The translations under genes were made by a program, and so were the position numbers. The notes beneath the pieces are model-generated. The model searched no databases and was not told the DNA's origin. It was given only the letters and a program-made list of their open reading frames with translations. A stretch of DNA of 21,036 nt, taken from NCBI GenBank assembly GCA_035304085.1, contig DATGQT010000269.1, forward strand, positions 1-21,036, in the 5' to 3' direction. Of the stretch, positions 6,561 to 14,468 are shown one piece after another. Each line of letters starts with the position of its first letter. Position 1 is the stretch's first letter. Source of the stretch: DATGQT01 sp035304085. Its GTDB lineage: Bacteria > Bacteroidota > Rhodothermia > Rhodothermales > Rubricoccaceae.

Positions 6561-9500
6561 TCAGCGTGCCCCCGGTGCCTCCGGCTCGACGGTCGCCCCG
6601 TTGCCGAACCCGTTCCCGCCGTCGCCAAGGCCCGCGAGCGCCCCCGCCGGCACGAGCGCCTCGTCGGCGTGGACGGGGCCGGGCGAGGGGCGCCCGGTGC
6701 GGGCCGCCCGGATTCGGTCGGCGATGGAGTCGAACGCGGAGTACATCACCGGCACGATCACCAGCGTGAGGAACGTGGCGAACGTGAGGCCCGAGATGAT
6801 GGCCGTCCCCATCGGCCCCCAGAACTGCGTGTTCTCGCTCCCGGGCTGGAAGCCGGGGTCGAGGTCGGTGATGAGGCCGACGAAGTCGATGTTGATCCCG
6901 AACGTGAGGGGGACGAGCCCGATCACCGTCGTGAGCGCCGTCAGGATGACGGGCCGGAGGCGTGTGGCGCCGGCGTGGACGACGGCCTCCCGCTTGTCCT
7001 CGCCCCGCGCCCGCAGCTGCTCGGTGTAGTCGATGAGCACGATGGCGTTGTTGACGACGATGCCGGCCAGCGAGATGACGCCGATGAAGGTGAAGAGCCC
7101 GAACGGCGTCTGCGTCAGCACCAGCCCCAGCATCACGCCGATGAGGCTGAGCCCCGTGGCGACCATGATGATGAGGGGGTTCGAGACCGAGTTGAACTGG
7201 GCGATGAGGATGAGCGAGATGAGGGCGACGGCGATGAGGAGCGCCGTTGTGAGGAACCCGAAGCTCTCGGCCTGGTCCTCGCTCTCGCCGGTGTAGGCGA
7301 CGGTGTAGCCGGCGGGGAGCTCGGCCACGTAGGGGGCGAGGTAGCCCTGCACGCGCGCCAGCAGCTCGTTGGGGTTGACGCCCTCGGCGGCGTCGCCGGA
7401 GACGGTGACGACGCGCTGCTGGTCGAGGCGGGTCACGCTGCCGAGGCCGGCGCCGACGGCGATGTCGGCCACGGCGACGAGGGGGATCTGGGTGCCCTCG
7501 TGGAGGAGGGTCAGGCTCCGGAGGGCCTCCAGGCTCGCGCGGTCCTCGGCGCGGAGGCGCACGGTGATGTCGTACTCGTCCTCGCCCGTGCGGTACGTGC
7601 TCGCCTCGATCCCGTTGACGGCGGCGCGGACGGTCTGCGCGATCTGGGAGGTGGAGAGGCCGAACCGGGCGGCCCGCTCGCGGTCGATGACGACCTGGAG
7701 CTCCGGCCGGCCCGTGTTCAGGTTGTCGGCCACGTCGACGAGGCCGGCCAGCGGGGGCGTGCCGTCCTCGCCGGGCTGCGTGGCGCCGCGCTCCAGCCGC
7801 GTCTTGATCTCCTGCGCGATCTGGACGAGGCGCCCGAAGTCGTCGCCGGCGATCTCGATGTTGACGGGGGCGCCCGTCGGCGGGCCGTTCTGGTCCTTCG
7901 TGATGGAGATGTCGGCGCCGGGGATGCCCGCGAGCCCCTCGCGGATCTTCTGGAGCGTCTCCCGGCTCGGCTCCGCGCGCGCGGCGTAGTCCACCATGCT
8001 CAAGGTGATCCGGCTCTGCTCCGGGCTGGCCGCGCCGCCGCCGAAGAGGATGTCCCCCCCGACGCCGACGCCGGTGAGGATGTCGCGGGTGTTCGCCTTC
8101 GAGGCGGGGTTGCCGGAGAGGACGCCCTGGATGCGGGCGAAGGCCTCCTCGGCCATCCGGTTGCTCGCCTCGATGTTCGTCCCCAGCGGGGCCTTCACGT
8201 TCACCTGGATCATGTTGGGGTCGGTGTCCGGGAAGAACACGACGCCGGTGGGGGCCACCATGAACAGGACCGGGATGGCGATGAGCATGGCGAGCGTGCC
8301 CGTGAGCAGCCGCGCCCGGTTGTCGGTGAGGACGAGGTGGCGGCGCTCCCGCGCGAAGACCGTCCCGAGGAGGCCGGCGAGCACGATGACGGCGGGCAGC
8401 CCCAGCATGGCCACGACCACCGCCGGGCCGTCGATGCGCCCGCCGAGGGCGAGGAACCCGATGAGGACGGCGAACACGCCCATCAGGACGAGCCCGGCCT
8501 TGATGGAGGTCTTCTTCCCGAGGAACGCCGACTCCAGCGCGTGGAAGACGATGCCCAGGACGCCGACGAGGAGGAGGAGCCCGCCCGGCACGAGGAGGAG
8601 CATCCCGGCCGCCGCCGAGAGCCCGCTGAGGGCCGAGCCGAGGATCAGCAGGAGGAACCCGACGGTGAAGGCGCCGAGGGCGAAGGTGTTGCGGAGCATC
8701 GCCCGCTTCGGCGTGTAGTCCCGCTCCAGCATCCAGCTGAGGAACCGCCGGTAGCCCTGGACGATGCGCGGCATCGTCCGGTTCTGGAACCGCAGCGCGA
8801 CGGGGTTCAGGAGCCGGGTGTGGAGGACGTACAGCGCCGGGATGGCGACGGCCGCGAACACGAACGTCTTCCAGTTCGTCAGCAGCACCACGAGCGCGGT
8901 GAAGGCGACGAGGCCGTAGACGGCCCGCTTGAACCGGCGGCTCATCTTCGAGCCCTGCTCGCCCTCCAGCCTCAGGAGGTACCCCGTGACCACGGGGTTG
9001 ATGACGAGGGCGACGAAGAGGCTCGCCGAGAGCGTGACGATGAGGGTGAGGGGGAGGTAACCCATGAACTCCCCGATGATGCCGGGCCAGAGCAGCATCG
9101 GCGCGAACGCCGCCACCGTCGTGGCCGTCGAGGCCGCGACGGCCATGCCCACCTCGCCCGTGCCCAGCCGCGCCGCCTCCCACCGGTCGTGCCCCTCGGT
9201 CCGGTACCGGTAGATGTTCTCGATGATGACGACGGCGTTGTCCACCAGCATCCCGAGCGCGATGATGAGGCTGAACAGGATGATGAAGTTCAGCGTCTGC
9301 CCCATCGCCGCGAAGACGATGAAGCTGAGGAACATCGAGAGCGGGATGGCGATGCCGACGAGGGTCGCGTTGCGGACGCCGAGGAAGAACAGCAGCACGC
9401 TCACGACGAAGAGCAGCCCCGAGATGATGTTGTTCTCGAGGTCCTTCACGAGGCTCTCCACCTCCTCGGCCATGTCCCCGGTGAACGTGACCTCGGTGCC

Positions 9501-10478
9501 GGCCGGGAGGCGGTAGGCCGCCACCGCCTCGCGCACGCCGGCAACCGTCTCGATGATGTTCTCGCCCGGCCGCTTCTTGACGACGAGCGAGATCACCTGG
9601 AGGTCGCGCTGGTCGTCGTTGGGCACGAACACGCCGGGCTCGACCTCGGTCTGGAGCACCTCGAGCCGGGCGTAGGAGGCGCGGTCCTTGAACCCGAACG
9701 TGACGTCGGCCAGGTCGCGGACGTAGACGGGTGTGCCGCCGGGGGTGTCCACGACGAGGTCCTCGATCTGCGCCGGGTCACGGAACTCCCCGTCGATGCG
9801 GACGAGGTAGTTGAGCCGGTCGATGTCGATGCTCCCGCCGGGGATGTTCGCGTTCTCGGACTGGATGGTCTCGATGAGGTCGGAGAAGGTGAGGCCGTAG
9901 CCCTGGAGCGCGCTGAGGTCCACGTTCACCTGCACCTCGCGCTCGAGGCCGCCGATGAGGTCCACCTCCAGCACGCCCGGGACGGCCTCGATGTCGTCCT
10001 CGAGGTCCTCGGCCACGTCGCGCAGCCGCGCGAGCGAGTAGTCGGCGGCGAGGTTGACCGTGATGATGGGGAACTCGGACGTGTCGAGCTCCGAGATGAT
10101 GGGCTCCTCGACGTCGGCCGGGAACTCCGCCTTCGCGCGGTCGACGGCGTCGCGGACGTCCGTCTTCGCCTCGCTCACGTCGACGTCGGGCGTGAACGTG
10201 ATGACGACGGTGGAGACGCCCTCGGTGCTCGTCGAGCGGAGCTCGTCGATCCCGTTGATCGTCGCCACCTCCCGCTCGACCTCCTGCGTGATGATGCTCT
10301 CGATGTCGTCGGGGCTCGCGCCGGGGTAGACCGTCGTCACGACGATGGTCGCGAACTCGATCTGCGGGGCCGACTCCTTCGGGATCGAGGCGTAAGCGAG
10401 CAGGCCGATGATGCTCAGCAGCACCGTCAGCACGACGACCGCGACGCGGTTCCGGATGGCGAGGTCGGTGATTCTCAT
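6561..10478 (-). CDS. RND-family efflux pump inner-membrane transporter with an expanded membrane domain
   Basis: The protein has 1305 residues; AcrB-type pumps usually have about 1030-1060. It uses proton motive force to extrude substrates with the adjacent fusion protein and outer-membrane factor. TM1 is at 11-29, followed by PEIEF-like SAPQIEFATIVV and YPGASPDDIE (51-60). TM2-TM6 span roughly 350-500, including GMLVDNAVVIIEN (409-421), with Asn in place of the second AcrB Asp. The second half has FFPDTDPN (748-755), a periplasmic domain to about 1070 and TM8-TM12, with GIVVNNAIVLID (1139-1150). Between TM6 and the usual TM7 (about 722-745) lie extra hydrophobic stretches near 517-533, 537-553, 595-615, 618-645, 658-678 and 683-706. 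A Gly/Pro-rich tail of about 45 residues ends the protein. It is the last gene of the operon. Substrate is unknown. Confidence 0.95.
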   Translation of the reverse strand: MRITDLAIRNRVAVVVLTVLLSIIGLLAYASIPKESAPQIEFATIVVTTVYPGASPDDIESIITQEVEREVATINGIDELRSTSTEGVSTVVITFTPDVDVSEAKTDVRDAVDRAKAEFPADVEEPIISELDTSEFPIITVNLAADYSLARLRDVAEDLEDDIEAVPGVLEVDLIGGLEREVQVNVDLSALQGYGLTFSDLIETIQSENANIPGGSIDIDRLNYLVRIDGEFRDPAQIEDLVVDTPGGTPVYVRDLADVTFGFKDRASYARLEVLQTEVEPGVFVPNDDQRDLQVISLVVKKRPGENIIETVAGVREAVAAYRLPAGTEVTFTGDMAEEVESLVKDLENNIISGLLFVVSVLLFFLGVRNATLVGIAIPLSMFLSFIVFAAMGQTLNFIILFSLIIALGMLVDNAVVIIENIYRYRTEGHDRWEAARLGTGEVGMAVAASTATTVAAFAPMLLWPGIIGEFMGYLPLTLIVTLSASLFVALVINPVVTGYLLRLEGEQGSKMSRRFKRAVYGLVAFTALVVLLTNWKTFVFAAVAIPALYVLHTRLLNPVALRFQNRTMPRIVQGYRRFLSWMLERDYTPKRAMLRNTFALGAFTVGFLLLILGSALSGLSAAAGMLLLVPGGLLLLVGVLGIVFHALESAFLGKKTSIKAGLVLMGVFAVLIGFLALGGRIDGPAVVVAMLGLPAVIVLAGLLGTVFARERRHLVLTDNRARLLTGTLAMLIAIPVLFMVAPTGVVFFPDTDPNMIQVNVKAPLGTNIEASNRMAEEAFARIQGVLSGNPASKANTRDILTGVGVGGDILFGGGAASPEQSRITLSMVDYAARAEPSRETLQKIREGLAGIPGADISITKDQNGPPTGAPVNIEIAGDDFGRLVQIAQEIKTRLERGATQPGEDGTPPLAGLVDVADNLNTGRPELQVVIDRERAARFGLSTSQIAQTVRAAVNGIEASTYRTGEDEYDITVRLRAEDRASLEALRSLTLLHEGTQIPLVAVADIAVGAGLGSVTRLDQQRVVTVSGDAAEGVNPNELLARVQGYLAPYVAELPAGYTVAYTGESEDQAESFGFLTTALLIAVALISLILIAQFNSVSNPLIIMVATGLSLIGVMLGLVLTQTPFGLFTFIGVISLAGIVVNNAIVLIDYTEQLRARGEDKREAVVHAGATRLRPVILTALTTVIGLVPLTFGINIDFVGLITDLDPGFQPGSENTQFWGPMGTAIISGLTFATFLTLVIVPVMYSAFDSIADRIRAARTGRPSPGPVHADEALVPAGALAGLGDGGNGFGNGATVEPEAPGAR

Positions 10479-10480
10479 GA

Positions 10481-10560
10481 ATACGTGATGACGGGATTAC
10501 GTGAGGGGGGAGGAGATGTACGCGGCCACGTGTTCACGCAATCACGCACATCACGTAATC
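10481..10560. repeat. Inverted octamer-period arrays between fusion-protein and pump genes
   Basis: GATTACGTGA at 10495-10504 is exactly complementary to TCACGTAATC at 10551-10560. The matching zone extends imperfectly over 10481-10504 and 10534-10560. On the minus strand the right-hand part reads in units of about 8 bp: TGATTACG, TGATGTGCG, TGATTGCG, TGAACACG, TGGCCGCG. The left arm read on the + strand has TGATGACG, GGATTACG, TGAG. The arm overlaps the first two bases of the fusion-protein stop codon. It occupies essentially the whole intergenic gap and would form a hairpin in the operon mRNA. Confidence 0.75.
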
Positions 10561-11728
10561 AGCGGTTCGCCGCGAGGTCGTCGGCCGGGCGGGCCTCGAC
10601 GACGCGGACGCGGTCGCCCTCGGTGACGGTGCTCTGGCCCGTGGCGATGACGCGGGCGCCGAGCTCGAGGCCGGCCGTGACCACGACCGAGCCGCCCGAG
10701 GTCGGGCCGAGCTCGACGGGCTGCCGCGCGGCGACGAGGGCGCCGGCGGCGGAGGTGTCCTCGCGCACGACGTAGACGCTCGTCCCGCGCTCGTCCCGGA
10801 CGATGGCGCTGAGGGGGAGCGCGATGACCTCCTCCATCACCGCCCGCGAGACCTCCAGGCTCACCACCATCTCGGGGCGGAGCGGCGTCTCGGACGCCTC
10901 GATCGCCACCTCGATGGGGAACGTCCGGCTCTGCGGGTCCACCGCCCGGCCGACGAACGTGACGCGCCCGCCGAGCGGCTCGCCGCCGTAGGCGTTCGGG
11001 ACCACGCGCACCGGCGTGCCGAGCTCGATGTCGCCGGCGTAGCGCTCGGGCACGCCGGCCTCGACGAGGAGCCCGCCCGCGGAGACGATGCGGACGACGG
11101 GGGTGGCCGGGCTGACGAGCTCGCCGCGCTCGGCGAGGTGCGCCTCGACGGTGCCGCCGAACGGGGCGACGATGCGGGTGTTGCCGAGGGCCGTCTGCGC
11201 CTGGCGGAGGGCCGCGCGTGCCTGCGCCACGCCCGCCTGCGCCTGGGCCACCTGCGCCCGCGCGCTCGCGCGCTGCGCCTGCACGCCCTGGAACTCCAGC
11301 GCCGAGATGATCGAGTCGCGGTAGAGCGGCTCCTGGCGGCGGTACTGGTCCTCGGCCAGCTCGAGCTGGGCCTCGGCCGCCTGCACCTGCGCCTGCGCCG
11401 CCTCGACGCCGGCCTGCGCCTGCGCCACCTGCGCCTGCGCCAGCGACGGGTCCACCTGCGCGACGGTCGCGCCGCGGCCGACGTAGGCGCCGAGGGGGGC
11501 GAGGTACGTCAGCGTGCCGCTCGCCTCGGGGTTCAGCGTGGCGTCCTCGGGCGCCGCCACGTTCCCCGTCAGCGTGATCACGTCCTCGAACAGCGTCGGC
11601 TCGACGACGAGGACCTCGACGGGGATGGCGGTGTCGGTGACGGCCTCGGTGGGCTCGGCCGGGGCCTCGCCGCCGCCGCACGCGGCGAGGGCGAGCGCGA
11701 GGGAGGGGAGGAGGAGGGTGCGCTTCAT
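10559..11728 (-). CDS. RND efflux periplasmic adaptor (membrane-fusion) lipoprotein
   Basis: This 389-residue HlyD/AcrA-type adaptor links the RND pump to the TolC-like channel. MKRTLLLPSLALALAAC gives a lipobox LAAC with lipidated Cys17, so it is probably anchored to the inner membrane on its periplasmic side. A lipoyl half-motif (SGTLTYLAPLGAYVGRGATVAQVD, about 70-93) is followed by an Ala/Gln-rich coiled-coil hairpin at about 95-183 with repeated QAQVAQAQAG. The second lipoyl half, TRIVAPFGGTVEAHLAERGELV, starts at 184. The beta-barrel (about 215-290, with RTFPIEV) and membrane-proximal domain (about 295-380) follow. ATG 11728 is chosen because the signal peptide starts there; the frame is open to 11785 but that stretch reads through heptamer repeats. 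It lies between the outer-membrane-factor and pump genes, separated from each by a repeat hairpin. Confidence 0.94.
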   Translation of the reverse strand: MKRTLLLPSLALALAACGGGEAPAEPTEAVTDTAIPVEVLVVEPTLFEDVITLTGNVAAPEDATLNPEASGTLTYLAPLGAYVGRGATVAQVDPSLAQAQVAQAQAGVEAAQAQVQAAEAQLELAEDQYRRQEPLYRDSIISALEFQGVQAQRASARAQVAQAQAGVAQARAALRQAQTALGNTRIVAPFGGTVEAHLAERGELVSPATPVVRIVSAGGLLVEAGVPERYAGDIELGTPVRVVPNAYGGEPLGGRVTFVGRAVDPQSRTFPIEVAIEASETPLRPEMVVSLEVSRAVMEEVIALPLSAIVRDERGTSVYVVREDTSAAGALVAARQPVELGPTSGGSVVVTAGLELGARVIATGQSTVTEGDRVRVVEARPADDLAANR

Positions 11729-11740
11729 GGGGCGGGGGGT

Positions 11741-11800
11741 TGCGTGCCGCGTATCGCGCGTTGCGTGAGGACGGGTGGCACGCAACGCGGAATACGCAGC
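11741..11800. repeat. Inverted heptamer-period arrays between tolC-like and fusion-protein genes
   Basis: GCGTATCGCGCGTTGCGTG (11749-11767) pairs with 11779-11797 at 17 of 19 positions, leaving an 11-base loop. Both arms show a 7-bp period: on the + strand TGCGTGC, CGCGTAT, CGCGCGT, TGCGTGA; on the minus strand from 11798 TGCGTAT, TCCGCGT, TGCGTGC. The loop and its edge contain AGGACGGGTGGCA (11768-11780), which recurs exactly at 15623-15635. It fills most of the 78-base intergenic gap. Confidence 0.8.
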
Positions 11801-11806
11801 AGGAGG

Positions 11807-13513
11807 TCAGCGGGGGGTGGCGGAGGTGGTGGTGGCGCCGGGCGGCGGCGCGGGCTGGCCGACGGGCGCGATGGTGCCCATCGCCCGCTCGAGGTTCGAG
11901 CGCGCCACGAGGAGGTCGTAGATGGCCTGGAGGTAGAGGAGCTGCGACTGGTCGAGGTTGTCCGAGGCCTGACGGACGTCGAGCTGGGTGCCGACGCCCT
12001 CGGAGAGGCGCTGGAAGGCGAACTCGTAGGCCGTCTCGGCCGTCTGCACCGTCTGCTCCTGCGCGAACAGCCGCTGCCGCGCGCTCTCGACCTCGCGGAG
12101 GGCCTGGGCCACCTCCAGCTTCGCGGCCTGCTCGGCCTGCGCCAGCTGCACCTCCGCCTGCTCGATGGCGATCCGCCGCTGCTGCATCCGGTAGCGCCGC
12201 TGGAAGCCGTCGAAGATCGTCCAGTTCAGGCGGACGCCGACGGAGAACGACGGCTGCCAGTAGGCGTCGGAGAAGAAGCCGCGGTCGGCGACCTGGTACT
12301 GGAACGGGCCCGTCTGCGTGACGACCTGCCGGCTGTCCGGGACGTTGCCCGAGTAGCCGAGGTCGGCGAAGGCGGTGACGCTGGGGAAGTAGGCGGCGCG
12401 CTCGATGCTGCGCTGGACCTCCTGGAGGCGGATGGCGAGGCGGGCCTGCGCGAGGTCCGGCCGCTCGCCGAGGGCGAGGCCCGTGGCGTCCACGAGGCCG
12501 ACGGTGCGGTAGGCGTCGGCGGGGGGGTCGAGGGCGCCGCGGAGCACGAGGGGCTGGTCGACGGGGAGGCCGAGCGTGAGCAGGAGCCGGTCCTTGGCCG
12601 CCTCGGCGGCGGCGTTGGCCTGGATGAGCTGGGTCTGGAGGTTGGCGAGCTGGACCTCGGCCTGGAGCCGGTTCAGCTTCGGCACCACCCCCTGCGCCAC
12701 GAGGAGGTCCGTCTCCTCGACCGTCTCCGCCGTGCGCTGGACGGAGGCGCGGACGACGTCGGCCTGGCGGGCGGCCAGGAGGGCGGCGTAGTAGAGCTGG
12801 CGCGTCTGGTGGATCACCTCGTCGCGGCGCTGCGCGAGGGCGGCCTCGTTGATCTCGCGGAGGCCCTGCGCGCCGCGTACGGCGGCGAAGGCGGCCCCGC
12901 TGTAGAGCGTCTGCGAGACGGAGACCCCGTTGAAGAACTGGTTCGGCACGCTGAACGGGTTGTCGCCGCTGGCGGCGGCGACGCCGGCGGCCTGCTGGGC
13001 CTCCTGCTGGCGGCGGAGGAACTCCTCGAACGGGATCGGCTCCGTCTCCGGGTCGTCGTCGGTGCGGGCGCGCTCGTTGAAGGCGAGCCAGTCCACGGCG
13101 CCGAGCGAGCCGAAAATCCCCCCGGCGTCGGAGCCGGCGAAGGGGTTGGCGCTGACCACGTTGCGGGTGTAGGACGACGAGAGGCTGGCCTGGGGGAAGA
13201 GCCGCCCCCACTGCTCGCGGATCTGCGCGTTCGCGTTCGCCACGTCGAGCTCGGCCAGCTGCACGGCGTAGTTCCGCGCCAGCGCGATCTGCACGGCCTC
13301 GTCCACGGTCAGCGCCAGCGGCGCCTCCGTGACGGCCGGCGCCGGCGCCGCGTCGCAGTCGCCGACGAGGCCGAGGGTGGTGCTGTAGCACGGCGTCACG
13401 GCGTCGGTCCCCAGGATCTCGGGGTCCGAGGCGGCCGGCGCCTGCGCGGAGGCTTCGCCTGCGGCGACGCCGAGGAGCACGAGGAGGGGGAGGAGGGGAA
13501 GGGATCGGGGCAT
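11807..13513 (-). CDS. TolC-family outer-membrane efflux protein
   Basis: The 568-residue outer-membrane factor completes the tripartite pump. The Sec signal peptide ends at ASA-Q (residues 21-24). LTVDEAVQIALARNYAVQLAELDVANANAQIRE (about 68-100) is the typical first OEP repeat entry. Long amphipathic helices rich in A, Q, E and R follow, and a second repeat starts near LALGERPDLAQARLAIRLQEVQRS. Late GVQLDV-like GVGTQLDVRQASDNLDQSQ and YDLLVARSNLERAMG are characteristic. Between ASLSSSYTRN (about 109-118) and FFNGVSVSQTLYSG (193-206) lies an unusual segment of about 70 residues, acidic and Gln-rich, probably in an extracellular or periplasmic-edge loop. It is second in the operon, 22 bases after the TetR stop. 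The start is fixed by the signal peptide. Confidence 0.93.
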   Translation of the reverse strand: MPRSLPLLPLLVLLGVAAGEASAQAPAASDPEILGTDAVTPCYSTTLGLVGDCDAAPAPAVTEAPLALTVDEAVQIALARNYAVQLAELDVANANAQIREQWGRLFPQASLSSSYTRNVVSANPFAGSDAGGIFGSLGAVDWLAFNERARTDDDPETEPIPFEEFLRRQQEAQQAAGVAAASGDNPFSVPNQFFNGVSVSQTLYSGAAFAAVRGAQGLREINEAALAQRRDEVIHQTRQLYYAALLAARQADVVRASVQRTAETVEETDLLVAQGVVPKLNRLQAEVQLANLQTQLIQANAAAEAAKDRLLLTLGLPVDQPLVLRGALDPPADAYRTVGLVDATGLALGERPDLAQARLAIRLQEVQRSIERAAYFPSVTAFADLGYSGNVPDSRQVVTQTGPFQYQVADRGFFSDAYWQPSFSVGVRLNWTIFDGFQRRYRMQQRRIAIEQAEVQLAQAEQAAKLEVAQALREVESARQRLFAQEQTVQTAETAYEFAFQRLSEGVGTQLDVRQASDNLDQSQLLYLQAIYDLLVARSNLERAMGTIAPVGQPAPPPGATTTSATPR

Positions 13514-13535
13514 CGGGGGGACGTCGGGGCTGCTG

Positions 13536-14255
13536 TCAGGGTCGCGAGCGATCCGTGAGCAGGCCGTCGAAGAGGATCTCGGTGATGAAGTCGGCGCCCT
13601 GTTCCGGGGAGGGGGTCACCGGGGCGGCCACGCCCCCGGGGGCGCAGGTGACGGCCATGAGGTAGCCGTGGATGTTGCCGATGAGGAGGTGGGCGACGGC
13701 GTGGGCGGGGAGCCGCCGGAGCGCGCCCGCGTCCATCGCCGCCTCGATGGGGCGGGTGAGCGCGGCGATGACGCGCTCGCGGAGGCGGTAGAGGTGCGCC
13801 GCGCGCGCGGCCGCGTCGTCGAACATCAGCCGCTGCGCCTCCTTGACGAGGAGGCGGAACGTGGCGTGGCGCTCGAGGAAGTGGGCGAGCATGCGCTCGA
13901 CGAGGCCGTGGAAGAGGACGCGGGTGGGGGTACCCTCCGGGGTCTCGGCCAAGTACGCCTCGACGAGCGCCACCATCGCGTCGTATGCGTCGTCTATGAG
14001 CGCGAAGAGGATCTCCTCCTTGCCGCCGGGGAAGTAGTTGTACAGGGTGCCCTTCCCGAACTCGGCGCGCTCGGCGACCTCGTCGAGGGTGGCGCCGGCG
14101 TAGCCCTTCTCGGCGAAGACGGCGAGGGCGGCGTCGAGCATGGCGCGGCGGCGGGCGAGGCGCTCGCGCTCGCGGCGCGGGAGGGGGCCGATCTCCAAGC
14201 GTGCGGGGGATGTGGACGGTGCGTCAGAAAGTGACCCGTCGGTCACAGGGCGCAC
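13536..14255 (-). CDS. TetR-family transcriptional regulator of the efflux operon
   Basis: The 239-residue protein has an N-terminal TetR DNA-binding domain. RRRAMLDAALAVFAEKGYAG (36-55) leads into the helix-turn-helix ATLDEVAERAEFGKGTLYNYF (about 55-75), and GGKEEILFAL marks helix 4. The remaining 150 residues are the helical ligand-binding and dimerisation domain. It is the first gene of the pump operon and most likely represses it, responding to a pump substrate; this is inferred from context. The start is GTG 14255, supported by a strong Shine-Dalgarno GGAGGTGA seven bases upstream, so the protein has about 30 residues before the HTH domain. A TTG at 14198 would give the more usual N-terminus but has no ribosome-binding site. 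An operator-like palindrome falls inside codons 4-9. Confidence 0.92.
   Translation of the reverse strand: MRPVTDGSLSDAPSTSPARLEIGPLPRRERERLARRRAMLDAALAVFAEKGYAGATLDEVAERAEFGKGTLYNYFPGGKEEILFALIDDAYDAMVALVEAYLAETPEGTPTRVLFHGLVERMLAHFLERHATFRLLVKEAQRLMFDDAAARAAHLYRLRERVIAALTRPIEAAMDAGALRRLPAHAVAHLLIGNIHGYLMAVTCAPGGVAAPVTPSPEQGADFITEILFDGLLTDRSRP
14231..14246. promoter_or_regulatory. Candidate TetR operator inside the tetR 5' coding region
   Basis: GTGACCCGTCGGTCAC is a 16-bp inverted repeat: GTGACC and GGTCAC around a 4-bp centre. TGACC...GGTCA half-sites are common for TetR-family regulators. It lies about 10 bases into the regulator's own coding sequence, so binding could autoregulate by blocking elongation or a promoter just upstream. 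No other full copy was noticed. Confidence 0.5.
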
Positions 14256-14262
14256 TCGTACG

Positions 14263-14270
14263 TCACCTCC
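14263..14270 (-). promoter_or_regulatory. Shine-Dalgarno site deciding the TetR start
   Basis: On the minus strand GGAGGTGA lies seven bases before GTG 14255. It is the strongest ribosome-binding site noticed in a window whose other genes mostly lack one, and it favours the GTG over the internal TTG at 14198. Confidence 0.65.
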
Positions 14271-14432
14271 GGGCCCGGGTTGCGTTCAGAAATCGTTAAG
14301 CGACCCAGGGCGAGGAGGACGCGCGCGGAGTCTAGCGGGACGGCGACGGAGGGGATGCGCCGGCCCGGTGAAGAGACGATGGAGCCGGGCACGAATCCCG
14401 AAGCGGGCCGGCCGGCTGCCCGTACCGGATCC

Positions 14433-14468
14433 GGTTCGCTGGACCCCTCAGGTTCGCTGGACCCCTCA
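14433..14468. repeat. Exact tandem duplication of 18 bp overlapping the manC stop
   Basis: GGTTCGCTGGACCCCTCA occurs twice without a spacer (14433-14450 and 14451-14468). The last three bases of the second copy are the reverse complement of the manC TGA stop, so the duplication lies in the 3' untranslated region of manC and leaves the protein unchanged. The rest of the 14256-14432 gap holds the tetR upstream region, the GCCGGCCGGC palindrome near 14408 and nothing else clear. Confidence 0.85.

Noticed and set aside
6669..10775. Very long open frame (over 1300 codons) antisense to the RND pump and fusion-protein genes
   Set aside because: Composition is dominated by D, E, R, H, G and A typical of the complement of GC3-biased codons, with no domain recognisable, and the sense strand encodes a complete RND pump.
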